DNA of 64,000 bases, taken from positions 186,001 through 250,000 of the forward strand of contig NZ_BMDA01000002.1 in assembly GCF_014635545.1 (NCBI RefSeq). Reading direction: 5' to 3'. A program made the position numbers and the translations under genes. The notes under the pieces are model-generated. The model was given only the letters and a program-made list of their open reading frames with translations, ran no database searches and had not been told where the DNA came from. Shown here in pieces: positions 8,315-17,687 of this stretch; the stretch's first letter is position 1; each line of letters opens with the position of its first letter. Source of the stretch: Acinetobacter courvalinii (GTDB lineage Bacteria; Pseudomonadota; Gammaproteobacteria; Pseudomonadales; Moraxellaceae).

Positions 8315-9220
8315 ATGAATTTGACTAATTTTACTTTACATTTTTCAGGGCATGAAACTTTTGCTTTGCGTTATGGTTGGCTAAATAAAGCTCATACCTT
8401 ATTGAATTTAAATGAAAAAGATGTTGAAAAGCAGGTTGTTGAGTTGGGTGTAGGGAAAAACATGGTCAATAGTATTAAATATTGGGCCGAGATTTCTGGT
8501 TTAGTCCCTTTACAAAATAAAGAGAATAATAAAATAGATTATGAAACAAGGTTGGGTGAAATTTTTGAAAATTATGACCCATTTCTAGAATTAAATGAAT
8601 CCACTTGGCTATTACACTATTTTATTCAAAAACGGTTTAATGACCTAACCTTTTCTCGTTGGTATTTTAATTTTTCAAACAAACAAGTATTTGATAAATA
8701 TGAATTAGTTAGTGATTTGATTAATTGGTTAGAGTCGGCAGGGCTTAAAGTTCCCTCACTAGCAACTTTGCAAAAAGATTTTGATTGTTTTGTATTGTGC
8801 TATGCAAAAAGACTGAGTAGAAAGCAGTTGAATGAGGATACATTTGTTTCTCCTTTGAATGAATTAAATTTCATTTATCAGATTGAATCACATAAATTTA
8901 AAGCAGACTTACTTGAGCAGAAAAACTTGCCCATAGAGGTTTTTTTATATTGTTTAGTTGATTTCTGGCAAGAGAATTTTAGTCAGTCACCTACAATCAG
9001 TGTTGATAGTGTAGTCACTAACCCCGGAAGCCCAGGAAAACTTTTTCGTTTGAATAACACAGCAGTTGATTATTTTCTAAATCAGTGTGCGTTAATAGAT
9101 GATCGTTTTAATTGGACAGATACCTTAGGAATGAGAAGTCTAGCTTGTGATCAAGTTAATGAAGTTGATTTAAATGAGCTCTTAGCTAATATTTATCGTG
9201 GGAAAATTCAAAATGACTAA
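8315..9220 (+). CDS. sspB: SspB-like DUF4007 protein (phosphorothioation nickase component)
   Basis: A 301-residue protein opening with LHFSGHETFALRYGWLNKA, the hallmark of DUF4007. In SspABCD phosphorothioation systems the DUF4007 protein is SspB, described as a DNA-nicking subunit that works with SspC and SspD. The signature runs from residue 7 to 25; the rest is alpha-helical looking with a conserved TNPGSPGKLFRLN segment near 230-245. The island is visibly AT-rich compared with flanking genes. The ATG at 8315 has no clear ribosome site apart from the leader hairpin. The stop overlaps the sspC start by 8 nt, so translation of the two is coupled. Family assignment is from motif and neighbours. 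Confidence 0.88.
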   Translation: MNLTNFTLHFSGHETFALRYGWLNKAHTLLNLNEKDVEKQVVELGVGKNMVNSIKYWAEISGLVPLQNKENNKIDYETRLGEIFENYDPFLELNESTWLLHYFIQKRFNDLTFSRWYFNFSNKQVFDKYELVSDLINWLESAGLKVPSLATLQKDFDCFVLCYAKRLSRKQLNEDTFVSPLNELNFIYQIESHKFKADLLEQKNLPIEVFLYCLVDFWQENFSQSPTISVDSVVTNPGSPGKLFRLNNTAVDYFLNQCALIDDRFNWTDTLGMRSLACDQVNEVDLNELLANIYRGKIQND

Positions 9221-12200
9221 AGTAGAAAATTTGAATCATTATTATCAAATTCACGTTAATCATCTTTTATCTACACGACTTGACACAGATATATCAAAAG
9301 AGTTTTTTGACAAGGTTGTTTTTCATGGAACAGCTTATAATTCTTTACAAACCATTATTGATTCATTTGCTTCTTCTGGACAGTCAACTTTTACATTAAC
9401 AGGTAGTTATGGAACAGGAAAATCTACTTTAGCTGCTGTTTTAACAGGTTTGCTGCATCAGGATGATAATATACGAAGTGCAGCACGAAATCTGGTAAAT
9501 GATAAAAGACTACTTAAAAAGTTGGACAATTCTTTTAAGCTCTATGACAAAAAGCCTTGGCTGATAGTTAAAGCTGTAGGAGGAGTGACCTCTCCGACAG
9601 AGTTATTTTATAAATCTATTTTAAAAGCCTTAGAAGAAGCAAATCTGATTGAATTTCTTCAGGATGACTTGTTTTTCTTATCTGAAGAAATTAAAACTGA
9701 ACAACAGTTAATCGTATGGATAGATCAAGTATTCCGTTCTCTTGATGGTAAAATATCTGGCAGCATTTTTATTCTAGATGAAATGGGCAAGTTATTAGAT
9801 CATATCGCTCGAAACAGCGGTGATTTACATCTTTTTCAGGAGTTATCTGAAAAAATTAACAGGCTTTCTACAAAAGAGTGTCCTTTTTTATTTTTAGGAG
9901 TTCTTCATCAGGCCTTTTCTGATTATGCGAAAGGTTTAAGCCATCAAATTGCATTGGAGTGGGCAAAAATCCAAGGACGATATGTTGATATTGCATATAG
10001 AATTTCATTAGATGAATCTGTGGCTTTAGTTTCTAAAACAATTAAAAAAACGAAGAATAAAATTCCTAATCCTGTTGTTATTCTAAATGAACGTCTAATT
10101 GATGATGTTATGTTGTCAATTAGCTCAAGATTAACGGAAAGCAGCCCTAAAATTAAACAATATTTTATCAATGCCTTACCTTTACATCCATTGACTACAA
10201 TTTTGCTTGGAGCAATTGCTAAAAGTAGTTTTAGCCAAAATGAACGTAGTATTTTTAGTTTTCTTTTATCTGTTGAACCCTTAAGTTTTAGAAAGTTTTT
10301 AGATGCGGATGTTGAGTATTATAAAACTTACACAATTGTTGATCTATGGGATTATTTAAGTCATAACTTACAGCATCAAATTTTAGGTTCTAAAGAGGGG
10401 CATTCTTGGAGTGTTGTTGAAGAATCGCTTACTCTACTGAGTAAGCAGATGAACAAGTTTGAAATCAATAAAAATATTGATTTAGATCAATTGTATTTCA
10501 ATATTGTTAAAGCCGTCGCAATGATGAATTTGTTTGGTAAGCCATTAGGAGTTTATCCAACAAAAAAATTGATAGCGAATGCTTTGCCTACTTCGGCAGC
10601 CTCATTAGACTTTCTTGATGAGTGTCTAAATAATTTGCAATCTTGGGGTGTTATAACTTATTGGAACCGTACAGATTCTTATGAGGTTGTTGAAACATCT
10701 GAACTAAATATTCAACAACTTCTAGAAGAGAAATTGCAAACTCTTAGTAGTCAGCAGAATTATTTCGAACATATTGATTATAAAGGAAATTCGATCTTAG
10801 CGAAAAGACACTATCAGCAGAAAGGTGTTATACGTTGGATGGATCAACATTTAGTCTCTGATATCTCAGGACTAAACAGCTTAATTGATAGTGATACTTT
10901 ACAGAATAGGAAAGCATTTGCACATTTTGTGTTAATTACGGGGCAAGCTTTAAACTCTAAGCAACTTGCAGAAATATCTTCCCAGCACCCTAATTTAGTG
11001 ATTTCTCAACTTAAAAAATTAAGTGAAATTTTGAATTGGTCTAAAGAGATTTTCGCTTTAAAGGAAATTTATAGGGATCAGCCCAAATTAATGATAGATC
11101 CAGTTGCTAAGAAGGAGTACGAGCAACGACTAAATTATGCGTATCAGCAGGTAGATTCTTTATTTCAGCAATCATTTGAGCATGTTGATTGGTATTTTTC
11201 TGGAGAAAAAATTCTATCTAAATCATTGTCTATGGTTGCTTCTGAAATTGCCGATAAAGTATTCTTTGCATGCCCTACAGTTTCAAATGAATTAGTCGTA
11301 AGACATGATGTTTCTAGTTCAGCAGCGGCTGGTCGAAGAAAATTATTAGAAAAGATGCTTGAAAGTAATGAGTGTGAAAATCTGAATATAGAGAAGTTCC
11401 CACCTGAGAAAGCAATTTATCTTTCTTGCTTAAAGCAGTTAGGCCTGCATCAGTATCAAGCAGAGCAAAACAAATGGGCTTTTGTTATCCCTAAGTTTGA
11501 TATTGAAAATGATCAAGATACTAGTGGTAATTTGAAACTTGTTGCTGAAATGATGGAGGTTGGACATGCCTTATTCAAATCAAATAAAGGTCTAGTCAAG
11601 ATTTCTGATTTATATGATATTTGGTCGGCATCACCATTTGGTATACCTCAGGGATTGTTACCAATTTTTGGTTTAGCTTTATTGTTAGCTAAAGAAAAAG
11701 CCTTAGCATTTTACGATCAGGATGTTACACAAGATTTTCGCTTTATCAGTTCAATGGATGCAGAGTTTGTAAATAAATTAGTTAAGCGTCCAAATGAGGT
11801 TGCAGCAAAATTTGTTAAAGAGCCTGAAGAAAAGCACCGATTTATACAGCTATTAGCAGAAAGCATCAGCTCTAATTTTTCAAAAGATATTGATGAAACA
11901 CCTTTGTTGGTAGCCCGCTTTATTGTCTCATATGTTGTTAAACAATCAAATTGGGTTAAATTCTCTAAGGATATAGAATTTTTTGAAGTGAAGGTCCAAC
12001 AACTTCGAGCTTATATAGTTAAAGCTGATGATCCCTATAAACTCTTATTTGAAGATATGTATGATTTGTTGGATGTAAGTAAACGAAATGATGTGCAAAT
12101 TCTTTCCGATCTTTCAGATTTTTTCATCAGTATTCAGAATTCTAAGCTCAATTTATTCAAGAAGTTTGAACAAAGCCTTTTTAAAGAATTAGGTGAAATT

Positions 12201-12695
12201 ACAAATGATATTCTTGAGCAAGCAAAATCTATAAGTACATCTGCCGCAGATTGGAAAATGAAAAAATTTGCGGAACATTTATCGAATAGCTCAAATGACT
12301 CTTCGCAATGGATTAGTAATATGATTACTTTACTTGGTCAGATTCCAGAGAGAGATTGGAGTGATGATAGCTTGAAAAAAGCTTTTGAAGCTTTACCAAG
12401 TTATGTGCAACGTTTCAAGCAGTTAAGTTTTTTTACTAAAAAAACTAAGATCGCTTCTGATGAGGATCATAAGTCTTTAGCGATTATCGTAAATACTATT
12501 AATGGTCTAGAAGAATATAATAGAAATGTGATTATTGAACCCGAACTTCAGACTAAATTGAGTAATGTTGAGATTGAGCTAAGTAAACAGGTTGATTCAA
12601 TTGAATTAAGTGATGATGCGAAAGCTATTGTTTTATACCAACTCTTGAAGAACTATTTGTATCCAATAGGTGAGGAGGGAAAACATGAAGATTGA
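9213..12695 (+). CDS. sspC: SspC-like large P-loop ATPase
   Basis: A 1160-residue ATPase starting at the ATG at 9213 inside the end of sspB; the longer frame from GTG 9198 is less likely. Walker A is GSYGTGKS at residues 64-71 and Walker B is SIFILDEMG near 184-192, both in an N-terminal STAND/AAA-like module. The remaining 900 residues are helical, with no motif I can name; they include YGTGKS-independent repeats of hydrophobic helices and an HDVSSSAAAGRRKLLEKML stretch near residue 700. In Ssp systems SspC is the ATPase that works with SspB and SspD. The stop lies 11 bp inside the sspD gene. The long C-terminal part is where target recognition or partner binding would be expected, as inference. 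Confidence 0.85.
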   Translation: MTKVENLNHYYQIHVNHLLSTRLDTDISKEFFDKVVFHGTAYNSLQTIIDSFASSGQSTFTLTGSYGTGKSTLAAVLTGLLHQDDNIRSAARNLVNDKRLLKKLDNSFKLYDKKPWLIVKAVGGVTSPTELFYKSILKALEEANLIEFLQDDLFFLSEEIKTEQQLIVWIDQVFRSLDGKISGSIFILDEMGKLLDHIARNSGDLHLFQELSEKINRLSTKECPFLFLGVLHQAFSDYAKGLSHQIALEWAKIQGRYVDIAYRISLDESVALVSKTIKKTKNKIPNPVVILNERLIDDVMLSISSRLTESSPKIKQYFINALPLHPLTTILLGAIAKSSFSQNERSIFSFLLSVEPLSFRKFLDADVEYYKTYTIVDLWDYLSHNLQHQILGSKEGHSWSVVEESLTLLSKQMNKFEINKNIDLDQLYFNIVKAVAMMNLFGKPLGVYPTKKLIANALPTSAASLDFLDECLNNLQSWGVITYWNRTDSYEVVETSELNIQQLLEEKLQTLSSQQNYFEHIDYKGNSILAKRHYQQKGVIRWMDQHLVSDISGLNSLIDSDTLQNRKAFAHFVLITGQALNSKQLAEISSQHPNLVISQLKKLSEILNWSKEIFALKEIYRDQPKLMIDPVAKKEYEQRLNYAYQQVDSLFQQSFEHVDWYFSGEKILSKSLSMVASEIADKVFFACPTVSNELVVRHDVSSSAAAGRRKLLEKMLESNECENLNIEKFPPEKAIYLSCLKQLGLHQYQAEQNKWAFVIPKFDIENDQDTSGNLKLVAEMMEVGHALFKSNKGLVKISDLYDIWSASPFGIPQGLLPIFGLALLLAKEKALAFYDQDVTQDFRFISSMDAEFVNKLVKRPNEVAAKFVKEPEEKHRFIQLLAESISSNFSKDIDETPLLVARFIVSYVVKQSNWVKFSKDIEFFEVKVQQLRAYIVKADDPYKLLFEDMYDLLDVSKRNDVQILSDLSDFFISIQNSKLNLFKKFEQSLFKELGEITNDILEQAKSISTSAADWKMKKFAEHLSNSSNDSSQWISNMITLLGQIPERDWSDDSLKKAFEALPSYVQRFKQLSFFTKKTKIASDEDHKSLAIIVNTINGLEEYNRNVIIEPELQTKLSNVEIELSKQVDSIELSDDAKAIVLYQLLKNYLYPIGEEGKHED

Positions 12696-13557
12696 AAAGC
12701 CAGTTAAGCATGTTTTGGGATTATCTGGAGGAAAAGATAGTGCCGCACTTGCTGTCTATATGCGAGACAATTATCCAGAATTGGATATTGAGTATTTTTT
12801 TACTGATACTGGCAAAGAACTTCCAGAGGTTATGGAATATTTAAATAAGTTAGAGGCTTACTTGGGTAAACCAATTTTACGTTTGGGATCTGATAAAGAC
12901 TTCGATTATTGGTTGAAAGAATATAATCATTTCTTACCATCTGGGCATCAACGTTGGTGTACAGTACAAATGAAATTGGTTCCATTTGAAAACTGGGTGA
13001 AACCTTTTTTAGATGAAGGTTATGAAATCATAAGTTATGTTGGTATTCGTGCGGATGAGCCATGGCGTGAAGGTTATGTACCAACACAAAAATTTTTAAC
13101 GACAAAAATGCCGTTTGCTGATGATGGTTTAGTTAAAGAAGATATTATAAATATTTTAGAAGGAACGGGTTTAGGGCTGCCAAAGTATTATGAGTGGCGC
13201 TCTAGAAGTGGATGTACGTTTTGCTTTTATCAAAGAAAAATTGAATGGGTTCGGTTAAAAGAACGTCATCCAGATAAATTTGAAGAAGCTAAGGCTTATG
13301 AAAAACAGTTATCTGACAAAAAATCTACAAATGGTGAAACATACTATTGGATGGGAAAAAATACACCCCTAAGTACACTTGAAGATCCTGAACGTATTGC
13401 CCAAATTAAAGCCGATCATGAGCAAAAATTGGTTAAATTTAAGCAAAAGCGTCGTCGTAATGCTCTGCATGATGATCAACTAATTGAAATGATTGATCTA
13501 GATGCAGTCTATGATGATATGGAAGGTGCTGGGGCATGTGTTACATGTTATAAGTAA
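12685..13557 (+). CDS. sspD: SspD-like ATP-pyrophosphatase (DndC/PAPS-reductase family)
   Basis: A 290-residue adenine-nucleotide alpha-hydrolase with P-loop SGGKDS at residues 14-19, followed by FFTDTGKELPEV. Cysteines C92 (HQRWCTVQMK), C177/C180 (SGCTFCFY) and C285/C288 (CVTCYK at the C-terminus) could hold an iron-sulfur cluster, as in DndC, and pass sulfur to DNA. At 290 residues it is much shorter than DndC (about 500), matching Ssp rather than Dnd organisation. The start at 12685 overlaps the end of sspC and has the strongest ribosome site of the operon, GAGGAGGGAAAAC. It probably activates the DNA backbone by adenylation for sulfur insertion. Confidence 0.9.
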   Translation: MKIEKPVKHVLGLSGGKDSAALAVYMRDNYPELDIEYFFTDTGKELPEVMEYLNKLEAYLGKPILRLGSDKDFDYWLKEYNHFLPSGHQRWCTVQMKLVPFENWVKPFLDEGYEIISYVGIRADEPWREGYVPTQKFLTTKMPFADDGLVKEDIINILEGTGLGLPKYYEWRSRSGCTFCFYQRKIEWVRLKERHPDKFEEAKAYEKQLSDKKSTNGETYYWMGKNTPLSTLEDPERIAQIKADHEQKLVKFKQKRRRNALHDDQLIEMIDLDAVYDDMEGAGACVTCYK

Positions 13558-13605
13558 GGTTCTGGGTTATGAAAGTTATCTTATTAATTTAGATGAGATT
13601 GAAAA

Positions 13606-14247
13606 TTGTTAAATTGTTATAAATGGAATGAAATTGATAGTATTCCTCAGCGTTCAGGTATATATTCTTGGTATTTGAATTTACAAATATCCCAAGCTGA
13701 TATAGTTGATGTAATTCAGAAAGTTCGGATAATGAAAGAAGAGTCATTTGAAGAAGCAAAGAATATAATTGAAAGATTTATAAATAAATTTATTTTGAAT
13801 CCTTATAAAGAAGATCCATATGAGGTTTTAATTAAAGGGAAATTGAAGCCAAAATATAATGGTTTAGTGCATAATGATCAAAATGAAATTTCTGAAATTC
13901 TTGTTCTTAAAATTTTAGATAATCCAGATATTTTATATAGTTTGGTTAATATTATAAGTGGCGTTAGTCCTTATTTTAATTCGCCTTTATATATTGGGAT
14001 GGCAAAAGATTTAAGAAAAAGATTAAAACAGCATAAGACAAATATTATTAAATTAAAAGAAAATGGTACAGAGATCAGTTTTGATTTGAAAAATGATGCA
14101 GGTTTTGCTAGACAGGTAGTAAGTAGAAATATGAATTATGCTAATTTATTTGTACATATTGCATATTGTGATACTGATAACTTAGATCCAAGTATACTTG
14201 AAAATATTTTGAATAGAATTAATTATCCTATTTTTGGAAGGAATTAG
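13606..14247 (+). CDS. GIY-YIG-like nuclease embedded in the ssp operon
   Basis: A 213-residue protein. GIYSWY (G18-I19-Y20) and LYIG (Y129-I130-G131) are followed by LRKRLKQH with the candidate catalytic arginine at 137 or 139, and it ends LENILNRINYPIFGRN with candidate catalytic E199 and terminal Asn. The order matches the GIY-YIG nuclease core, but about 108 residues separate GIY from YIG, where roughly ten are usual, so a domain is inserted in the first hairpin. The start must be TTG at 13606, because an in-frame stop lies three bases upstream and no in-frame ATG follows nearby; the ribosome site is weak. The gene lies 48 bp after sspD. It is not one of the SspABCD-SspE proteins as I know them and could be an extra effector or a mark-processing nuclease. 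Confidence 0.7.
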   Translation: MLNCYKWNEIDSIPQRSGIYSWYLNLQISQADIVDVIQKVRIMKEESFEEAKNIIERFINKFILNPYKEDPYEVLIKGKLKPKYNGLVHNDQNEISEILVLKILDNPDILYSLVNIISGVSPYFNSPLYIGMAKDLRKRLKQHKTNIIKLKENGTEISFDLKNDAGFARQVVSRNMNYANLFVHIAYCDTDNLDPSILENILNRINYPIFGRN

Positions 14248-14252
14248 TAACA

Positions 14253-16487
14253 ATGCGTTTCCCTAAGAAAGAATCTGCTTTAGATATCACTTTAGAAGGA
14301 GCTGTTGGTTCTTTTAAAGTCGATAAAATTGGCTCTGAATTAAATAATGATGTAATCGAAGTTAAATATATATTAACTCATGTTTCACTAAGTGAGAATA
14401 ATAGTAAGTCAAAACTACTAAGCCTATTAGCACCAGTAAGGGAAGTTTTTGATTTGAGCCAATTAGGTGTAGACGAATTAATGCAAAGGGATATTGAAGA
14501 CTCTAGAGTTTCATTGGAGTTAATACCATATCTACTTGATAATTCAAACTCAGGGTTAGTGAAACTATTTCCTCCTATAGTTGCAATTGTTTTACCATTA
14601 AAACCAAATAGTAAAGAGCCAGATAATTATTATAAAGAGGTCTTTTATACATCTAAGAATAATGATCAAAATCCAGAGTATCAAGAGAATAAAATTACTG
14701 CAGGAAGAACAGGTGAAGAACAATTTGAATTTTTACAATACTCTCGAGATCAAATTTTAGAAGATAATGGAACGCTTAAACTATCAAGAGATAATAGTGC
14801 TTTAGCAATTGTTGATGGCCAGCATAGAGCAATGGCCCTTTTAGCTTTATATAGGAATCTTAACCAAGGATGGTCAGATTCGAATAAAAGTCCATATGAA
14901 GAATATTATAAGGTTTGGCCTCAGAAACAAATCCGAAAATATGATTTAAGTCACTTACAATTACCAGTAATGATATGCACATTCCCTAAGTTAGACAAAG
15001 AGTTCAATAATAGTACAGATGTAATCAGGGCTGCAAGGAAGGTTTTTCTTACACTAAATAAGTCAGCAAAAACTGTTTCTGATTCTCGAAATAAATTACT
15101 GAATGACCAAGATATCACCTCTGAGTGTTTGCGTGAAACTTTAAATTATATCAAAGATTTAGATTTAAAGGACAATACTCCATTCCGTATATGGAATGTG
15201 GAATTGGATCAAGAAAAGGATAAAACTAAGATTGTTAGTGATGTTGCTTTTACAGGGGTATCACATTTATATACTCTAATAGACCAAATTGTGCTTGGAA
15301 GTTATGCATTTGGTATTGAGCCAAAAAATAAGTCAGGTGCGCCTAAGAAGCGTTTAGATGAATCTTATATACGTTTAAATTTGGAAAATTTACTAAAAGA
15401 GGAACAAAAAAATAATAATACTAAGTTTAATTACTCAGATGAAATTAAGGTAAAGTTTAGAAGCTCATGGAAAGATAACTATATTCCATTAATAATATAT
15501 ATATTTTCTAACTTAGAGGTTTATAAAGCTTTTTCAAGAGCAACTCTTCAACTTAAAAATACTATTGTGGAAGAACATGAAAGCAGAATGGAAAAAGTGC
15601 TATTTGATGGTCAGGCTGCTCGAAGAATTTTTGATGATTTCATAAGTGGAATTGAAAGAAGAGTAAACGATGAGGACGTAGAATGGAACACACCAGAAAT
15701 TAAAGATGTGTTGAATAGGTCTAAAGGTGTTATTAATAAAAGAAATGATTATATAGCACAAATGGGACGAGTGAGGGCTAATTTTCTCTTCGAAAAAATA
15801 AAGAAACCTAGATCAAATTTCCTTAATGATGTGGAGATTGATAAAAATATTATACTAGGTCTAGACAAGATTTATAATACTGTTTTCTCAACCGTAGCAT
15901 TTCAAACTGCCTTGATTGTAACATTTACTGAGTCGCTGTTAAGAGCTTTTAATAAGATTAATCCTGAAAAGGTAATGGAATTCTTAGCTGAATATGTTGA
16001 ATCATTGAATAATTTCTTTGCACCTAAGAATGATAATGAGCTTATAAACTTCTTTTCTGTATTTGAAGGTGAGTTAAAGAATAATGATGGGATTATACGT
16101 TTTGATGATGAAGGTAAATCATTTAGAGATGTAATTCTTTCAGGTGAGATGCAACCTTCTGAATGGCCAAAATTCAGGTATTTACTTTTAGAACTTTGGC
16201 ATCCAAGTAATGAGGTTATAAAGCAAATAATTCAAGATGATAGAGAAAAATGCCGTAGACAAGTTTCGGAGAAATTAGTTCAAAAGTTAATTCGAAATTA
16301 CTGTAAAGACAATGGAATAGCTGAGATTGATTTGGATGAACATGTAAAAGAACAGATTTTAGAGAGAGCTAAAAATAAATATGAAAACTTCCTTAAGGCT
16401 TTAGGCGTTAAAGATTCGACTATCTCGAATGAAATTTTGAAATCTCCGCCTGAGGAGATTGATGATTTCGAACTTGAACAAGACTAA
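14253..16487 (+). CDS. DGQHR-domain protein, DndB-like but twice the length
   Basis: A 744-residue protein with the motif VDGQHRAMALLALYRN at residues 187-202, the DGQHR signature of the DndB family (ParB-like fold). DndB in dnd systems is about 360 residues and represses or tunes phosphorothioation. Here a further 550 residues follow, mostly charged helices, including REKCRRQVSEKLVQKLIRNY near the C-terminus and an acidic tail. AAGGA precedes the ATG at 14253, and the gene begins five bases after the GIY-YIG stop. It is the last gene of the + strand operon and shares a terminator with sspA. Likely roles are operon control or regulation of the mark. Related DGQxR chemistry also appears in the facing sspE gene. 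Confidence 0.8.
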   Translation: MRFPKKESALDITLEGAVGSFKVDKIGSELNNDVIEVKYILTHVSLSENNSKSKLLSLLAPVREVFDLSQLGVDELMQRDIEDSRVSLELIPYLLDNSNSGLVKLFPPIVAIVLPLKPNSKEPDNYYKEVFYTSKNNDQNPEYQENKITAGRTGEEQFEFLQYSRDQILEDNGTLKLSRDNSALAIVDGQHRAMALLALYRNLNQGWSDSNKSPYEEYYKVWPQKQIRKYDLSHLQLPVMICTFPKLDKEFNNSTDVIRAARKVFLTLNKSAKTVSDSRNKLLNDQDITSECLRETLNYIKDLDLKDNTPFRIWNVELDQEKDKTKIVSDVAFTGVSHLYTLIDQIVLGSYAFGIEPKNKSGAPKKRLDESYIRLNLENLLKEEQKNNNTKFNYSDEIKVKFRSSWKDNYIPLIIYIFSNLEVYKAFSRATLQLKNTIVEEHESRMEKVLFDGQAARRIFDDFISGIERRVNDEDVEWNTPEIKDVLNRSKGVINKRNDYIAQMGRVRANFLFEKIKKPRSNFLNDVEIDKNIILGLDKIYNTVFSTVAFQTALIVTFTESLLRAFNKINPEKVMEFLAEYVESLNNFFAPKNDNELINFFSVFEGELKNNDGIIRFDDEGKSFRDVILSGEMQPSEWPKFRYLLLELWHPSNEVIKQIIQDDREKCRRQVSEKLVQKLIRNYCKDNGIAEIDLDEHVKEQILERAKNKYENFLKALGVKDSTISNEILKSPPEEIDDFELEQD

Positions 16488-16496
16488 ATATTTTTA

Positions 16497-16530
16497 TTAA
16501 AGCAATATCTTAAGAATGATATTGCTTTAA
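16497..16530. terminator. Bidirectional terminator overlapping the end of sspA
   Basis: Perfect 13-bp stem (TTAAAGCAATATC and its complement) with an 8-nt loop. The right arm covers the last codons of the minus-strand sspA gene, whose stop complement is 16510-16512. It separates the convergent DGQHR and sspA genes. Confidence 0.8.
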
Positions 16531-17628
16531 TTCAATAAATTTTTTTAGTAAGCTCAATAGATTTTTAAAATCGTGATCAACTCCAAAACTAAGTCTTAAG
16601 CTTTGATTTGCCTCACTAAAGTTTAATCCTATCTCTGCTAGTACATAAGAAATCTCAATATTCATTGATGAGCAAGCTGAACCTTGAGAACATAAAAAAT
16701 CTGAGGTTCCTACAAAATGTGCAGCGTCAAACTTAGGAAGCCTAATATTTACAATATGAGGAATGCATTTTATATCGGGGGAGTTGATAGCTCCTCCAAT
16801 CTCAATAATTTTAGTTCGGAACAAACAATTCAAATTATTTACTTCTGTATAAGTATTTTCAATTGTTGGATCTTCTACGGCTGCGCCAAAACCTAAAATT
16901 AATGGAGTAGGAAGTGTACCACCTCTTAAGCCATATTCTTGTCCAGCTCCATGAATCACTGGTTGAATTCTCGTTTCTCTTAAGTCTCTAATATATAGCG
17001 CTCCAATACCTTTAGGACCATAAATTTTATGCGCTGATATTGAAAGCATATCTATATTCAGTTCATCTACATCAATAGCAATTTTTTTGTAAGATTGAGC
17101 TGCATCTACATGAAATTTAATATTTCTCTCAAAACATGCTTTACCAATTACTTCAATTGGTTGAATAGAACCGAGTTCATTATTGACGTGCATAATACTT
17201 ACAAGAACAGTGTCATCTCGCATGGCTTGAATGACATCCTGAGAATCAATTATCCCATTTTTCTGTGGGGAGATATAAGTAATTTCATAGCCATGTTCTT
17301 TTTCGAGGAAATGACAAATTGCTAGAATACATTTATGCTCAATTGACGATGTGATGATATGTTTTCCCTTCTGTTGGTTTGCTAAAACATATCCTTTAAT
17401 TGCTAGGTTGTTGGCTTCAGATGCACCACTAGTAAAAACTATTTCACTTTTATATGCTCCGATTGAATCAGCTAGTATTTTTCTAACATTTTCGATCTTC
17501 TCTGCTGAAGTACGACCTAGCTTATGGGCAGAAGATGGATTCGAATACTCTTCCTCAAAAGCTCTAAATAGTTCAGTTCTAACAGATGGCAGAAGAGGTG
17601 ATGATGCAGCAAAATCTAGATAAATCAT
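16510..17628 (-). CDS. sspA: SspA-like cysteine desulfurase (IscS/NifS/DndA family)
   Basis: A 372-residue PLP enzyme releasing sulfur from L-cysteine as a persulfide. It has H98 (SIEHK), the PLP-aldimine lysine K201 (SAHKIYGPKG), and the mobile-loop nucleophile C319 (SQGSACSS), plus an extra C313 six residues earlier. The N-terminus MIYLDFAASSPL is the normal family start. It should feed sulfur to SspD. The start lies only 12-13 nt after the U-tract of the sspE terminator and has no visible ribosome binding site, an odd arrangement discussed separately. The AT-rich codon use equals the rest of the island, so this is the island's own desulfurase and not the housekeeping IscS. Confidence 0.92.
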   Translation of the reverse strand: MIYLDFAASSPLLPSVRTELFRAFEEEYSNPSSAHKLGRTSAEKIENVRKILADSIGAYKSEIVFTSGASEANNLAIKGYVLANQQKGKHIITSSIEHKCILAICHFLEKEHGYEITYISPQKNGIIDSQDVIQAMRDDTVLVSIMHVNNELGSIQPIEVIGKACFERNIKFHVDAAQSYKKIAIDVDELNIDMLSISAHKIYGPKGIGALYIRDLRETRIQPVIHGAGQEYGLRGGTLPTPLILGFGAAVEDPTIENTYTEVNNLNCLFRTKIIEIGGAINSPDIKCIPHIVNIRLPKFDAAHFVGTSDFLCSQGSACSSMNIEISYVLAEIGLNFSEANQSLRLSFGVDHDFKNLLSLLKKFIELKQYHS

Positions 17629-17639
17629 ATTTAGCGCAT

Positions 17640-17672
17640 AAAAAAAAGAGAGGCTATAAGCATCTCTTTTTT
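17640..17672 (-). terminator. Terminator between sspE and sspA
   Basis: On the minus strand AGAGATGC and GCCTCTCT pair (one mismatch) around loop TTATA, followed by a run of T. It lies 15 bp after the sspE stop and ends 12 nt before the sspA start. Confidence 0.75.
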
Positions 17673-17687
17673 TTTACCTTTAATCAA

